DNA of 64,000 bases from Aquitalea magnusonii. GTDB taxonomy: Bacteria; Pseudomonadota; Gammaproteobacteria; Burkholderiales; Chromobacteriaceae. The stretch's first letter is position 1, and each line of letters starts with the position of its first letter. The position numbers and the translations under genes were made by a program. The DNA is taken from positions 124,001 to 188,000 of the forward strand of contig NZ_QJKC01000006.1 in NCBI RefSeq assembly GCF_003202035.1. Direction: 5' to 3'. Shown here piece by piece: positions 37,488 to 46,607 of this stretch. The notes beneath the pieces were generated by a model, which ran no database searches, was not told the origin of the DNA, and worked only from the letters and a program-made list of their open reading frames with translations.

Positions 37488-37596
37488 AGACAAAACCGAT
37501 ACCAACCACAGAAATTAAGCATTTTTCAGCCAGAAAATTAATTCTTACACTGTATCCAGCTTTTATCCATGCAAATTATCTATAGAAGGAAAAATC

Positions 37597-38319
37597 ATGC
37601 GTCCTCCGCTCATCATCATTACCGGGGCCAGCTCCGGCATCGGTGCCGCCACCGCCCGCCTGCTGGCCAGCCACGGCCATCCGCTGCTCCTGCTGGCACG
37701 CCGGCTGGAGCGGCTGCACGCACTGCAATTGCCCGACACCCTGTGCCGCGCCGTGGACATTACCGACCGCACCGCAGTCCGGCAAGCGGTGGCAGAGGCC
37801 GAACAGCAATTCGGCCCCGCCGATGCCATCATCAACAATGCGGGGGTGATGCTGCTGGGCAAGATGACACAGCAGGACCCGGCCGAATGGGAGCGCATGC
37901 TGGAAGTCAACGTCAAGGGTCTGCTCAATGGCATCCATGCCGTGCTGCCAGGCATGGTGGCACGCCGTCACGGCACCATCATCAATGTCAGCTCGATTGC
38001 CGGACGCAAGACCTTCCCCGGCCACGTCGCCTACTGCGGCAGCAAATTTGCCGTACATGCCATTTCGGAGAATCTGCGCGAAGAAGTGGCCGGCCATCAT
38101 GTAAGAGTCATCACCATTGCCCCCGGCGCGGTGGAAACCGAGCTGCTCGGCCACACCAGCGATGAGGCCATCAAGCAGGATTACCAACAGTGGAAACAGC
38201 AAATGGGCGGGGTACTGGCCGCCGAAGATGTAGCGGAAACCATCCGCTTTGCCTATCAGCAACCGCAAAGGGTGGCGATTCGGGAAATCGTACTGGCTGC
38301 CACCGGCCAGCAAGCCTGA
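37597..38319 (+). CDS. Short-chain dehydrogenase/reductase
   Basis: 240 residues, classical SDR: nucleotide site TGASSGIGAATARLL, INNAGVML, catalytic Ser in NVSSIAGRKTF and YCGSKFA as the Tyr-x-x-x-Lys pair. The basic residues after strand 2 (LLARRLERLH) suggest NADP preference. Substrate unknown. Divergent from a LysR regulator with which it probably forms a control pair; AAGGAAAAATC before the ATG serves as ribosome site. It resembles the YdfG-like group of NADP-dependent hydroxy-acid oxidoreductases. Confidence 0.9.
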   Translation: MRPPLIIITGASSGIGAATARLLASHGHPLLLLARRLERLHALQLPDTLCRAVDITDRTAVRQAVAEAEQQFGPADAIINNAGVMLLGKMTQQDPAEWERMLEVNVKGLLNGIHAVLPGMVARRHGTIINVSSIAGRKTFPGHVAYCGSKFAVHAISENLREEVAGHHVRVITIAPGAVETELLGHTSDEAIKQDYQQWKQQMGGVLAAEDVAETIRFAYQQPQRVAIREIVLAATGQQA

Positions 38320-38339
38320 GCAGCCGGATCAAGCGCGCG

Positions 38340-39566
38340 CTAAGTCAGGTTCAGGCCGTGGCGGCCGCCGATGAACTGCGCCAGGCTGGCTGACGGCATG
38401 GGTTCGGCCAGCAGGAAGCCTTGCACCAGGTCGACCCGCAACTGTTTGACCAGGTCAAAATCCTGCTGCCGGCTCACCCCCTCCACCACCACGGCGACAT
38501 TCTGGCTTTGCAGCATGCGTACGGCAAAGCCCAGCAGTTTTTCCGCCGTGGGATCGCCCGCAGCATGATGCACCAGCGTGCGGTCGATCTTGACGGAATT
38601 GGCCGGAATTTCGCGTAAATGGTGAAAGCCCGAATAACCGGCACCAAAATCATCCAGCGCCAGATTAAAACCCATCACCCGCAAGCGGATGGCATTTTCC
38701 AGCGAGCAACTCAGATTATCCAGTGGCTGGGTTTCCGTTAATTCAATCGTAATGCGCGAGGGCGGCACATGACCACCCTGCATTATCTTTTGCAATTTAT
38801 CCGGCATGCCCGGCTGATCGAATTCACGCATATTGATATTAACGGCAACCCCGAGTTTCAATTGCGGGAATTGCATATCCCACTCATGACAGTCACGTAA
38901 GCCATGTTCCAGCATGCTGCAAAGCAGCTGTTCGCTCAGGTCGGTTTCATCGATGCGCGGCAGGAACAAGGCCGGCCCGAGCAGGCCCAGATCCGGATGC
39001 TGCCAACGCGCCAGCGCCTCCACCGAAGTCACACGCGAGGTTTGCGGGTCGATCTTGGGCTGATACCAGGGCTGGATCTGCCCGGCACGCAAAGCCTGCT
39101 GCAACTCCTTGCGGGAAAAATGGTAACGCCCGGCTGCACAGCCGACACCGCCGGTCTTTAACTGCAATACCCGCAGCAGCAGCGGCGACAGCTGCGCCCG
39201 GGACAGTGGCTTTGCCAGGCAGTCCAGTACCGGTAACTCATGGTAGCCCCCCATGCGCTGCACGCTTTGCAGGATATCGGCCGCCTGCACACTGCAGAAA
39301 ATCAGCTGCGGCAAATTATTTATCCTGCGTAAATAGCGCATCAGCTGAATACCATCAAGATTCGGCATATCCAGATCACAAATCACCAGATCATAGCTAT
39401 GCGACTCCAGACGGGACAAAGCCTGGTGACCATCCACGGCCTCATCCACCACGATGGCACCCAATGCACGCAGCAACTGGTTTAATACCATGCGCTGAAT
39501 GGCATGATCTTCTACAATCAATATTTTGAGCGGGAAGATTGTATTTCCGAAGGACTGGCTGGACAT
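38340..39566 (-). CDS. REC-EAL response regulator
   Basis: 408 residues. A receiver (about 13-135) with D60-region phospho-acceptor in LVICDLDMPNLDG, then an EAL domain: YQPKIDPQTSRVTSVEALARW, VNINMREFD, IELTETQPL, LDDFGAGYSG, VKIDRTLV. In the loop that normally reads EGVET this protein has EGVSRQQ; the first Glu is kept and the second is lost. Most catalytic residues are therefore present and phosphodiesterase activity is likely. This protein and the LuxR-type regulator encoded divergently 193 bp away may be driven by the same kinase. No kinase is adjacent. Confidence 0.9.
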   Translation of the reverse strand: MSSQSFGNTIFPLKILIVEDHAIQRMVLNQLLRALGAIVVDEAVDGHQALSRLESHSYDLVICDLDMPNLDGIQLMRYLRRINNLPQLIFCSVQAADILQSVQRMGGYHELPVLDCLAKPLSRAQLSPLLLRVLQLKTGGVGCAAGRYHFSRKELQQALRAGQIQPWYQPKIDPQTSRVTSVEALARWQHPDLGLLGPALFLPRIDETDLSEQLLCSMLEHGLRDCHEWDMQFPQLKLGVAVNINMREFDQPGMPDKLQKIMQGGHVPPSRITIELTETQPLDNLSCSLENAIRLRVMGFNLALDDFGAGYSGFHHLREIPANSVKIDRTLVHHAAGDPTAEKLLGFAVRMLQSQNVAVVVEGVSRQQDFDLVKQLRVDLVQGFLLAEPMPSASLAQFIGGRHGLNLT

Positions 39567-39759
39567 TCAAATCACCGGAACGCAATACTTGGGTTTTTAT
39601 AATTGTTACATTATCCTTATCAACATACTGATTGCTGATGGGAAATTTCTGATTGAATACTAGATTTTTCTTATGACTTTTTTAAGAAAAAATAATTACT
39701 CTCCATCAGTCGAATGCTAGAAAAATATTACTTCAATTGATACATTCTGGAGATTAATC

Positions 39760-40386
39760 ATGAAAAGCGTCATCATTGTTGATGATCATCCGGCCATTTG
39801 CCTGGCTGTGCGTTCGGTGCTGGAGAAGTCGGGGCGGTATTCAATCATCGGGGAAACCGACAACGGCCAGTCTGTAATCGAACTGGTCAGGGAACACAAG
39901 GCCGATCTCATCATCATCGACCTGAACATCCCGCGCATCAGCGGGCTGGAGCTGATCAAGCGCATCAAGGGCCAGCACCCGGCCATCAAGCTGCTGGTCT
40001 TGTCGGCACAGGATGAAATGGTATACGCCTCGCGCTCGATGCAGGCCGGAGCGGATGGTTTTGTCAGCAAAAGCAAGGACCTGAATGCCATCCTGTCCGC
40101 TTCGGATGCCATCATGGCCGGTTACAGCTTTTTCCCGCGCGACGTCGTATCCGGGGCCAAGCTCAATGGCGAAAGCCAGCTGGACAGCCGCATCGACAAG
40201 CTGTCCGACCGCGAACTGGCCGTATTGCAGCACCTGGCACAAGGCCTGTCCAACAAGGACATTGCCGACCGGCTATTCATCAGCAACAAGACAGTCAGCA
40301 CCTACAAGGTGAACATCTTCGAAAAGCTGGGCATTTCCAATGTGGTGGACCTGACTGACTTTGCCCGTACCAACAAGCTGGTTTGA
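39760..40386 (+). CDS. NarL/LuxR-type response regulator (BvgA/EvgA-like)
   Basis: 208 residues. Receiver with acidic pocket DDH (8-10), D54 in LIIIDLNIPRISG and K (about 103) in DGFVSKSKDL, then a LuxR helix-turn-helix (LSDRELAVLQHLAQGLSNKDIADRLFISNKTVSTYKVNIFEKLGI). A DNA-binding regulator of unknown regulon; the Bvg-type pattern ISNKTVSTYKVNIFEKL stands out. Preceded by an AT-rich promoter region and followed by an intrinsic terminator, so transcribed alone. Confidence 0.93.
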   Translation: MKSVIIVDDHPAICLAVRSVLEKSGRYSIIGETDNGQSVIELVREHKADLIIIDLNIPRISGLELIKRIKGQHPAIKLLVLSAQDEMVYASRSMQAGADGFVSKSKDLNAILSASDAIMAGYSFFPRDVVSGAKLNGESQLDSRIDKLSDRELAVLQHLAQGLSNKDIADRLFISNKTVSTYKVNIFEKLGISNVVDLTDFARTNKLV

Positions 40387-40393
40387 CTGGTTT

Positions 40394-40420
40394 GAAAAGT
40401 GGGCAGCCCTGCCCATTTTT
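40394..40420 (+). terminator. Intrinsic terminator after the LuxR-type regulator
   Basis: Stem TGGGCA/TGCCCA (40400-40405 with 40410-40415), loop GCCC, preceded by AAAA and followed by TTTTT. Confidence 0.85.
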
Positions 40421-40714
40421 CCTCAGGTCTGGGAAGTGGGCAGCCACTGCCTGCTTCTCCCCGGTCAGTCGGTCAGTCAGTTCTTTCTCACCACCGCGTT
40501 CACCTCGCCCCCCCACCCCATCCCTGTGCCGAGCGCAGGGCCAGCCTATCTTCCGCGCCAGGCTGGCCATGACAAGCGCCAGCATTGCGGCAGATCATGC
40601 CCGAAGCATCTGCAGCGGCGCTGCCTGCGCCAGCCTGCAACCAGTCTCAATGCCAGCAAACACCGATCCTCCAGCCCACTGCTGACCCATTGACCGGTTA
40701 CTCCAGTCGTCGGC

Positions 40715-40730
40715 CACTAGTACGGTAGTG
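40715..40730. promoter_or_regulatory. Candidate operator of the GntR/FCD regulator
   Basis: CACTA-GTACGG-TAGTG is an inverted repeat of 5-bp arms, 23 bases before the ATG of the first operon gene. The T-A-G-T and A-C-T-A half-sites resemble FadR-type GntR operators. The regulator is encoded as the sixth gene of this operon; self-control through this site is inferred. Confidence 0.5.
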
Positions 40731-40753
40731 CCCAAATCCAACGGGAGATGGCA

Positions 40754-41515
40754 ATGAGCGTCGTGGTCACTGGGGCCGCCCATGGCATTGGGCAAGCGGT
40801 CGCAATGCGACTGGCAGCGGAAGGGCGGCCGCTGGTATTGGTGGATAGCGATGCCACAGGCTTGGCAGGCACGGCCAAGGCCTTGCCTGCGGACGTCCCC
40901 CATCGTCTGGTGACTGGTTCGGTTGCCGAGCGTGCTACGGCCGATGCTGCCGCCGCGGCAGCCCATGATCTGGGCGGTGCAAGCGGCTTGTCGCATAACG
41001 CGGGCATCCAGCGCTACGGGTCGGCACTGGATACCACGCAAGACTGCTGGGACGAAGTGATTGCCACCAATCTGAGCGCAGCCTTCCTGCTGAGCCAGGC
41101 CTTGTTGCCACAGCTGATCGTCCAGCGCGGGGCCATGGTGTTCATGGCCTCGGTGCAAGGCCTGGCTTCGCAACGCCATGTCGCGGCCTATACGGCATCC
41201 AAGCACGGGCTGATCGGCCTGAGCAAATCCATTGCCGTGGACTTTGCCAGCCAGGGTGTGCGAGCCAATGCCGTTGCTCCCGGCGCCATCGACACCCCCA
41301 TGCTGCGCGATGCCATCGCCAGCGCGCCCTCTCCCGCTGCCTTGCGCAGAGAAATCGACGCCATGCATCCGCTTGGCCGCGCTGGCCATGCCAGCGAGGT
41401 CGCAGAGCTGGTGGCTTTTTTGCTGTCAGACCGTGCCACCTTCATTACCGGAGAAGTGATCCGCATTGATGGTGGCTTGCTCGCCCTGATCGGCGGCTCA
41501 CCCTCACAGGACTGA
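40754..41515 (+). CDS. Short-chain dehydrogenase of a sugar/sugar-acid operon
   Basis: 253 residues. Rossmann site VVVTGAAHGIGQAVAMRL with Asp after strand 2 (LVLVDSD), which indicates NAD preference; NAG in SHNAGIQRYG; catalytic Ser in FMASVQGLAS and Tyr-Lys in AAYTASKHG; C-terminal FITGEVIRIDGGL. First gene of a coupled operon with an ABC importer, a GntR regulator and a lactonase, so it probably oxidises a sugar or a deoxy-sugar acid. The start is placed at the second ATG (40754), six bases after GGGAG; the ATG at 40748 touches that site directly. Confidence 0.9.
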   Translation: MSVVVTGAAHGIGQAVAMRLAAEGRPLVLVDSDATGLAGTAKALPADVPHRLVTGSVAERATADAAAAAAHDLGGASGLSHNAGIQRYGSALDTTQDCWDEVIATNLSAAFLLSQALLPQLIVQRGAMVFMASVQGLASQRHVAAYTASKHGLIGLSKSIAVDFASQGVRANAVAPGAIDTPMLRDAIASAPSPAALRREIDAMHPLGRAGHASEVAELVAFLLSDRATFITGEVIRIDGGLLALIGGSPSQD

Positions 41516-41518
41516 AAC

Positions 41519-41648
41519 ATGGCCATTGCAGACATCAAGGCAAGCACGATTGCCCTTCCTCTGGAAACTCCGCTCAGACAGGCGGCCGTTATGCACCGGC
41601 CGCGCCGGCAATGCATGCCCCGCACCGTCAGGCAGCTGGAGGTACAGC
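41519..41648 (+). pseudogene. Truncated N-terminus of an enolase-superfamily dehydratase/racemase gene
   Basis: Directly after the SDR stop an ATG opens the frame MAIADIKASTIALPLETPLR, which is the characteristic first strand of mandelate-racemase/muconate-lactonising enzymes and sugar-acid dehydratases (I-x-D-I-x-x-x-x-x-x-x-P-L-x-x-P-x-R). After about 24 residues it continues only as a short Arg-rich tail and stops near 41654 without the capping or barrel domain. I read it as the remnant of a deleted dehydratase gene; chance resemblance of a short frame cannot be ruled out. Confidence 0.55.
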
Positions 41649-42782
41649 ATGGCTGAGGTCTGTCTGCGCGATCTGGTCAAGGTCTATGAACAACAGGTGG
41701 TGGTGCGCGGCATCAATCTCGAGATACCTGACGCTGCCTTCGTGGTGCTGGTCGGCCCTTCCGGCTGCGGCAAATCCACTACCCTGCGCATGATCGCCGG
41801 GCTGGAAAGCATCAGCCATGGCCAATTGCTGATCGACGGCAAACTGGCCAACGATCTGCCACCGCAGGAACGTGGCGTGGCCATGGTGTTCCAGTCCTAT
41901 GCGCTCTATCCGCACATGACGGTGCAGGAAAACCTGGCTTTCTCGCTGAAGCTGGCGGGCATTTCTGCTGCCGAGCGGCAAGAGCGGATTGATGTCGCGG
42001 TAAAAACACTGGAGCTGGCACCTTACCTGACACGCCGGCCTGCCGAGCTGTCCGGTGGCCAGCGCCAGCGCGTCGCCATGGGACGTGCCATCGTGCGAGA
42101 GCCAAAGGTTTTTCTGTTTGACGAGCCGCTGTCCAATCTGGACGCCAAGCTGCGCAACCAGATGCGGGGGGAAATCAAGCGCCTGCAACACCGGCTCAAG
42201 GTCACCACCGTCTATGTCACCCACGATCAGGTAGAGGCCATGACCCTGGCCGACATCATGGTGGTGATGCAAGACGGCGCCATCGTGCAGCAAGGCAGCC
42301 CGCTCGACATTTTCCAGAATCCGCTCAACCGCTTTGTCGCCAGCTTCATCGGTACGCCGCAGATGAACTTTTTTAACGGCGTGCTGCAACAAAATGGCGA
42401 GGACTGGCACTTTGTCTCTCCCGCATTCCGCATCCCGCTCGACCCGATGCGCTTTGCCGGCCAGTTGAGCGCTGACCGCCCGGTCTGCGCCGGCCTGCGT
42501 CCGGAGGACATCATTCCGCACTGGCCGGATGCAGCGCCGCCACAGGCGGAAACCTTTGCCGCCACCATCACCCTTTCCGAAATGCTGGGCAATGAAACCC
42601 TGCTGTTTGCCGACTCGGCCAGCGGCCCATTGATTGCCCGCCTGCAACAGGGCTGCCAGCTTGTTGATGGCCAGATGCTGCGTTTTTCCTTGCGTGCCAG
42701 CCATCTGCACCTGTTCGACGCCAACAGCGGCATGTCACTGCGCGCCAACGCCCCCCATGCCCAGGAGACCATCTCACCATGA
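41649..42782 (+). CDS. ABC transporter ATP-binding protein (MalK/UgpC type)
   Basis: 377 residues. Walker A in GPSGCGKSTT, Q-loop FQSYALYPHM, signature LSGGQRQRVAMGRAI, Walker B VFLFDEPLSNLD, H-loop VYVTHDQVEAMTL, and a C-terminal regulatory TOBE/OB domain (AGLRPEDIIPHW, RFSLRASHLHLFD). ATPase of a carbohydrate importer, cytoplasmic face of the membrane. The ATG has GGAGG seven bases upstream; the frame stays open earlier, over the remnant described at 41519. Its stop overlaps the binding-protein start by ATGA. Confidence 0.93.
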   Translation: MAEVCLRDLVKVYEQQVVVRGINLEIPDAAFVVLVGPSGCGKSTTLRMIAGLESISHGQLLIDGKLANDLPPQERGVAMVFQSYALYPHMTVQENLAFSLKLAGISAAERQERIDVAVKTLELAPYLTRRPAELSGGQRQRVAMGRAIVREPKVFLFDEPLSNLDAKLRNQMRGEIKRLQHRLKVTTVYVTHDQVEAMTLADIMVVMQDGAIVQQGSPLDIFQNPLNRFVASFIGTPQMNFFNGVLQQNGEDWHFVSPAFRIPLDPMRFAGQLSADRPVCAGLRPEDIIPHWPDAAPPQAETFAATITLSEMLGNETLLFADSASGPLIARLQQGCQLVDGQMLRFSLRASHLHLFDANSGMSLRANAPHAQETISP

Positions 42783-44014
42783 AGCATCGAGCCTTGCTGC
42801 CTCTGCTGCTGTCGGCCTGCTGCATGTACAGCACCACGGCGATGGCAAAAGAAGTGCAACTGTTCAATGACAAAGGCTTCTGGAGCGGGCCGCTGCAGAC
42901 GGTGGCCAATGCAGCGCGTGCCGATGGCATCAATCTGAAGATTTCCCCTTATGCCAATGCAGAACAATACAAAACCTTCATTCAGGCCTCGGTCGCTTCT
43001 GGCCGCACACCAGAGCTGTTTACCTGGTGGACCGGCGCATCACTGAACACGCTGGCAGCCACCGGACAGCTGGCACCACTGGGGGCGCTGTGGCAGGAGA
43101 TGGAGGCCGATGGCCGCTTCCAGCCGGGCGTCAAGGAGCTGTTCAGCGTGAACGGTCAGCCCTATGCCGTCCCTTTGCAGCTGTCACGCTGGGTGGTGTT
43201 GTACGACAAACGTGTATTTGCCCGCCTGGGCCTGAAACCGCCCGCCAGTTGGGCCGAACTGCAAACTGTGGCCGCCCGCATCAAAGCCGCTGGCCAGACA
43301 CCGTTTCTAGCCACCACCCAGGATGGCTGGCGCGGCTTCATCTGGTTCCAGGAACTGCTGCTGCGCACCGACCCCAAGGCCTATACCGGCCTGAACAATG
43401 GCAGCGTGGCCTACGACAGCCCAGCGGTGCGCAATGTATTCAGGATATGGTCCGACATGTATGCCAAGGGCTGGTTTTCCGACCCGCGTTCCAATGAAGA
43501 AATCAACGACTTTGTCCGGGGCAAAGGCGTGATGTATCTGTTTGGAGAATGGGCGGTCGGCCTGCTGGACAAGGCTGGTTTCCCGCTCAAGGAACTGGGC
43601 GTGTTCATTCTGCCCAATGCCCCTGGTGTACAGCAGCCGGCCATCATCGTGGAAGGTGCACCGATTGTGGCGTCCCGCAAGGGACTGGCCAATCCCGAAG
43701 TGATGAAGACGCTGCGCTTCTGGGTTTCCAATCAGGGTGCGCAAACCTGGGGCAAGGCTTCTGGCAACTATATCGGCAATGACAAGATCGCCGCGCCCAA
43801 TGCCCTTATCAGCCAGGTCAACACACAGCTTGCGCAAAAACGACACACCCTGTTCCTGCGCTTGTGGGAAAGCGTGCCCAGCACGCTGCAAGGCGAGATG
43901 GTGGCGGAGTTCAACCGTTTCATGCTGAAACCGGACATGAGCACCGCCCAGCACGTCATGCAGCGCATGCAAAGCCTGAACGCGGCTTATTGGAGCAAGC
44001 GCAAAAAACCCTGA
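42779..44014 (+). CDS. Extracellular sugar-binding protein, family 1
   Basis: 411 residues, signal peptide MKHRALLPLLLSACCMYSTT followed by AMA-KEV. Mature protein fits ABC binding-protein family 1 (EQYKTFIQASVASGRTPELFTWWTG, YAVPLQLSRWVVLYDKRVFARLGL, VMYLFGEWAVGLL). Two cysteines at residues 14-15 lie inside the signal and do not form a lipobox. The ligand cannot be read, but the operon with SDR and lactonase suggests a monosaccharide or sugar acid. Coupled by ATGA to the ATPase gene. Confidence 0.92.
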   Translation: MKHRALLPLLLSACCMYSTTAMAKEVQLFNDKGFWSGPLQTVANAARADGINLKISPYANAEQYKTFIQASVASGRTPELFTWWTGASLNTLAATGQLAPLGALWQEMEADGRFQPGVKELFSVNGQPYAVPLQLSRWVVLYDKRVFARLGLKPPASWAELQTVAARIKAAGQTPFLATTQDGWRGFIWFQELLLRTDPKAYTGLNNGSVAYDSPAVRNVFRIWSDMYAKGWFSDPRSNEEINDFVRGKGVMYLFGEWAVGLLDKAGFPLKELGVFILPNAPGVQQPAIIVEGAPIVASRKGLANPEVMKTLRFWVSNQGAQTWGKASGNYIGNDKIAAPNALISQVNTQLAQKRHTLFLRLWESVPSTLQGEMVAEFNRFMLKPDMSTAQHVMQRMQSLNAAYWSKRKKP

Positions 44015-44062
44015 CCATCACCTGGCAACAGGCCAACCAGCCGCACTTCAACGGAGACCGGC

Positions 44063-45016
44063 ATGAACCCACTCATGCAGCACGATCAACAACTGCTAGC
44101 CCGTATCGGCCTGGCACACATCAAGGCGCGCGAACGTGCCCGGCAACGTCGCCAGCTGCGGGTGGCACTGCGCTTCATGGCCCCGGCCCTGCTGCTGGTG
44201 GGCGGCCTGCTGTTACTGCCGGTGCTGTACAACATCTGGCTCAGCTTCACCCAATGGCAATTGTTTGAGGGGCGCGACGATTTCGCTGGCTGGCAGAACT
44301 ATATCCAGCTGTCGGACAACCCCTATTTTGACGAGGCGCTGGGCAATACCGCATTGTGGGTGGTGGCCTCGGTGCTGTTCCCGCTCAGCCTTGGTCTGGG
44401 CATGGCCTTGCTGTTTCGCCGGATGCCCGGTCAGGAATGGTTCAAATCCATCATTTTCCTGCCACGCATCCTCGCCCCTACCGCTGCGGGGGTGATGTGG
44501 TATTACGTCTATGCACCGCAAGGCATGCTCAACCAGATGCTGGGCGTGTTCACCAATATGCCGGTGGAAACCGGCTGGCTGTTTGAAGAACAGCTGGTCA
44601 CGCCCGCCATCATCCTGGCCTTTGTCTGGCAAAGCTGCGGGCTGGTGATGGTCTTGTTGTTGCTCGGGCTGGCGGCGCTGCCGCGCGATCCGCTGGAAGC
44701 CGCCCGCATGGATGGTGCCGGTCCCTGGCCGCTGTTCCGCCACATCACCCTGCCCCTGCTCGCCCCCACCTTGCTGATGGTGGTGATTCTGTCGGTACTG
44801 GCCGGGTTTACCGTGTTCGATCTGCTGTGGGTGATGGGGGCGAACTATCCGCAACAGCGCACCCTGTCGCTGGCCGTGTTCATGTACTTCGAAGCCTTCC
44901 AGAAAAACAGCTGGGCCTTTGCCGCCGCCACCGCCGTGGTGATTGGAGGCGTGGTGCTGGCCGTTACCTGGCTCCAGACCCTATTGCAAGCCCGTGCAGA
45001 CAGGATGGTGCGCTGA
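44063..45016 (+). CDS. Sugar ABC transporter permease (MalF/UgpA type)
   Basis: 317 residues, six predicted membrane helices after a cytoplasmic N-terminus rich in Arg (KARERARQRRQLR). The EAA loop reads EAARMDGAGPWPLFRHITLPLL, contacting the ATPase. It forms the channel with the next permease; the stop and the following start overlap (TGATG). Confidence 0.93.
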   Translation: MNPLMQHDQQLLARIGLAHIKARERARQRRQLRVALRFMAPALLLVGGLLLLPVLYNIWLSFTQWQLFEGRDDFAGWQNYIQLSDNPYFDEALGNTALWVVASVLFPLSLGLGMALLFRRMPGQEWFKSIIFLPRILAPTAAGVMWYYVYAPQGMLNQMLGVFTNMPVETGWLFEEQLVTPAIILAFVWQSCGLVMVLLLLGLAALPRDPLEAARMDGAGPWPLFRHITLPLLAPTLLMVVILSVLAGFTVFDLLWVMGANYPQQRTLSLAVFMYFEAFQKNSWAFAAATAVVIGGVVLAVTWLQTLLQARADRMVR

Positions 45017-45891
45017 TGCAAAACCTATCACCACAAGAGCTGGCGTGGATTGCCACGGCCAGGCCGCCCACCCCCTCGCCGCTGCGCTGGGGCAAGACCC
45101 TGTGCGGCTTGGCCCTGGCCTTGCTCTGGCTGCTGCCCTTCAGCTATGTGCTGCTGGCCATTTTCAAATCCAGCGCTGAATACGCCGCCAGCGCACCGCT
45201 TTCCCTGCCCGCCAGTGCGGCCCCCCTGCTGGACAATATCCGCATGGCCTGGGAGCAAGCAGGCATGGCGCAGGCCATGCTCAACTCCACCCTGTATGCC
45301 GGCATCGGTGCCGCCCTCGCGGTGCTGCTGGCGGCCATGGCAGCCTATCCACTGGCGCGCATGCGTTTTCCGCTACGCAATCTGTGGTTTCTGCTGCTGT
45401 TTGCCGGTACGGTGTTTCCCTTCCAGATGTATCTGATTCCGCTGTTCTTCGGCTTCCAGTGGGCAGAGCTGCTGGATACCCATCTGGGCATGTGCCTGCT
45501 GTACACCGCCATCTGCATTCCTTTCCCGGTACTGGTATTGCGCAATTACATGCAGAACCTCAGCCTGGAAATCGACCAGGCAGCCCGGCTGGATGGCGCA
45601 TCGGAGTTGATACTGTTCTGGCGCATCATCCTGCCCAATCTGCGCGGTCCGATGTCGGCAGTATTCCTGCTGCAATTCACCTGGATCTGGAACGACATGC
45701 TGTTTTCCTCGGTGCTGGGCAATAGCCCGGAAACCCGCTCCATCATGAATGCCTTGCTGGTATTTCAGGGCAGTTATGCGCAAAGCGGCCCCAATATCAT
45801 GCTGACCGCTGCCGTGCTGGCCTCGCTGCCCACCTTGCTACTGTTTGTGCTGCTGCGCCGTCAGTTCATGCAAGGCCTGCGTGTGTCATGA
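45016..45891 (+). CDS. Sugar ABC transporter permease (MalG/UgpE type)
   Basis: 291 residues, six membrane segments. EAA loop QAARLDGASELILFWRIILPNL, and the typical C-terminal VFQGSYAQSGPNIMLTAAVLASLP. Partner of the preceding permease. The ATG overlaps the stop of that gene (TGATG), and its own stop overlaps the GntR start (ATGA), so the operon is translated without gaps. Confidence 0.93.
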   Translation: MQNLSPQELAWIATARPPTPSPLRWGKTLCGLALALLWLLPFSYVLLAIFKSSAEYAASAPLSLPASAAPLLDNIRMAWEQAGMAQAMLNSTLYAGIGAALAVLLAAMAAYPLARMRFPLRNLWFLLLFAGTVFPFQMYLIPLFFGFQWAELLDTHLGMCLLYTAICIPFPVLVLRNYMQNLSLEIDQAARLDGASELILFWRIILPNLRGPMSAVFLLQFTWIWNDMLFSSVLGNSPETRSIMNALLVFQGSYAQSGPNIMLTAAVLASLPTLLLFVLLRRQFMQGLRVS

Positions 45892-46607
45892 GCCAGCCCC
45901 CAGCCCTGGGCACGCTCAAGCCCTTTGTGCCGGATCTGCGCCAGCCGCTGGCGCGCCAGCTCTACCAGTTGTTGCTGGAGCGGATTTGTCGCTTTGAACT
46001 GGAACCGGGCCAGCTGATATCCGAAGCCTCCCTTTCCGCCACCCTGGGTGTCAGCCGCACCCCGGTGCGCGAGGCAGTCGCCAGGCTGGCCGAACAGGGC
46101 CTGGTGGAAGTCCTGCCACAGCGGGGCAGCCGCGTGCTGCCCTTGCGGCGCAGTGATCTGGAGAAATCGCAATTCATGCGCGAGGCACTGGAAACCGCCA
46201 TGCTGCGCAAAGTGATGGCCATTGCGGAGCGGCACTTCCTGCTGATGCAGCTGGACAAGGAGATCACCCTGCAGCGCACCTATCTGCAAGTGGGCGACCT
46301 GGAGCGTTTTTATCAATCGGACGAGGATTTTCACCGCCATATCGCCATGTTTGCCGCTTGTGGCCCCATCATAGAGGAGATCGCCCGCGTCAAGGTACAC
46401 ATGGACCGCTTCCGGCAATTGACGGTGTCCTCGGTGGAAGATCTGGCCATGGTCATCACCCAGCACCAAGCCATTCGCCAAACCATTGCCGGTGCCGACA
46501 GCGCTGCAGCCGAAGCCTGCCTGCAGCAGCATCTGCGGCGTATCTTCTCTTTTCTGGAGCAGGCCCAGGGCCTGTTTCCACAGTACTTTGCCGAAGCACA
46601 GCCATGA
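45888..46607 (+). CDS. GntR-family regulator with FCD domain
   Basis: 239 residues. N-terminal winged helix (LARQLYQLLLERICRFELEPGQLISEASLSATLGVSRTPVREAVARLAEQGLVEVLPQRGSRV) and a C-terminal all-helical FCD domain with metal/ligand residues (FHRHIAMFAACGP, ITQHQAIRQTIAGAD). FCD regulators sense sugar acids or organic acids, consistent with the lactonase behind it. Probably a self-repressor of the operon, binding the dyad at 40715-40730. Overlaps both neighbours by 4 bp. Confidence 0.92.
   Translation: MSQPPALGTLKPFVPDLRQPLARQLYQLLLERICRFELEPGQLISEASLSATLGVSRTPVREAVARLAEQGLVEVLPQRGSRVLPLRRSDLEKSQFMREALETAMLRKVMAIAERHFLLMQLDKEITLQRTYLQVGDLERFYQSDEDFHRHIAMFAACGPIIEEIARVKVHMDRFRQLTVSSVEDLAMVITQHQAIRQTIAGADSAAAEACLQQHLRRIFSFLEQAQGLFPQYFAEAQP

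Larger units (their letters stand above)
40387..40753. other. Intergenic region upstream of the sugar-acid operon
   Basis: About 365 bases without a gene. It starts with the terminator of the response regulator (40394-40420) and ends with a candidate GntR operator (40715-40730) just before the SDR start. No clear sigma-70 pair was found between. Confidence 0.5.
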
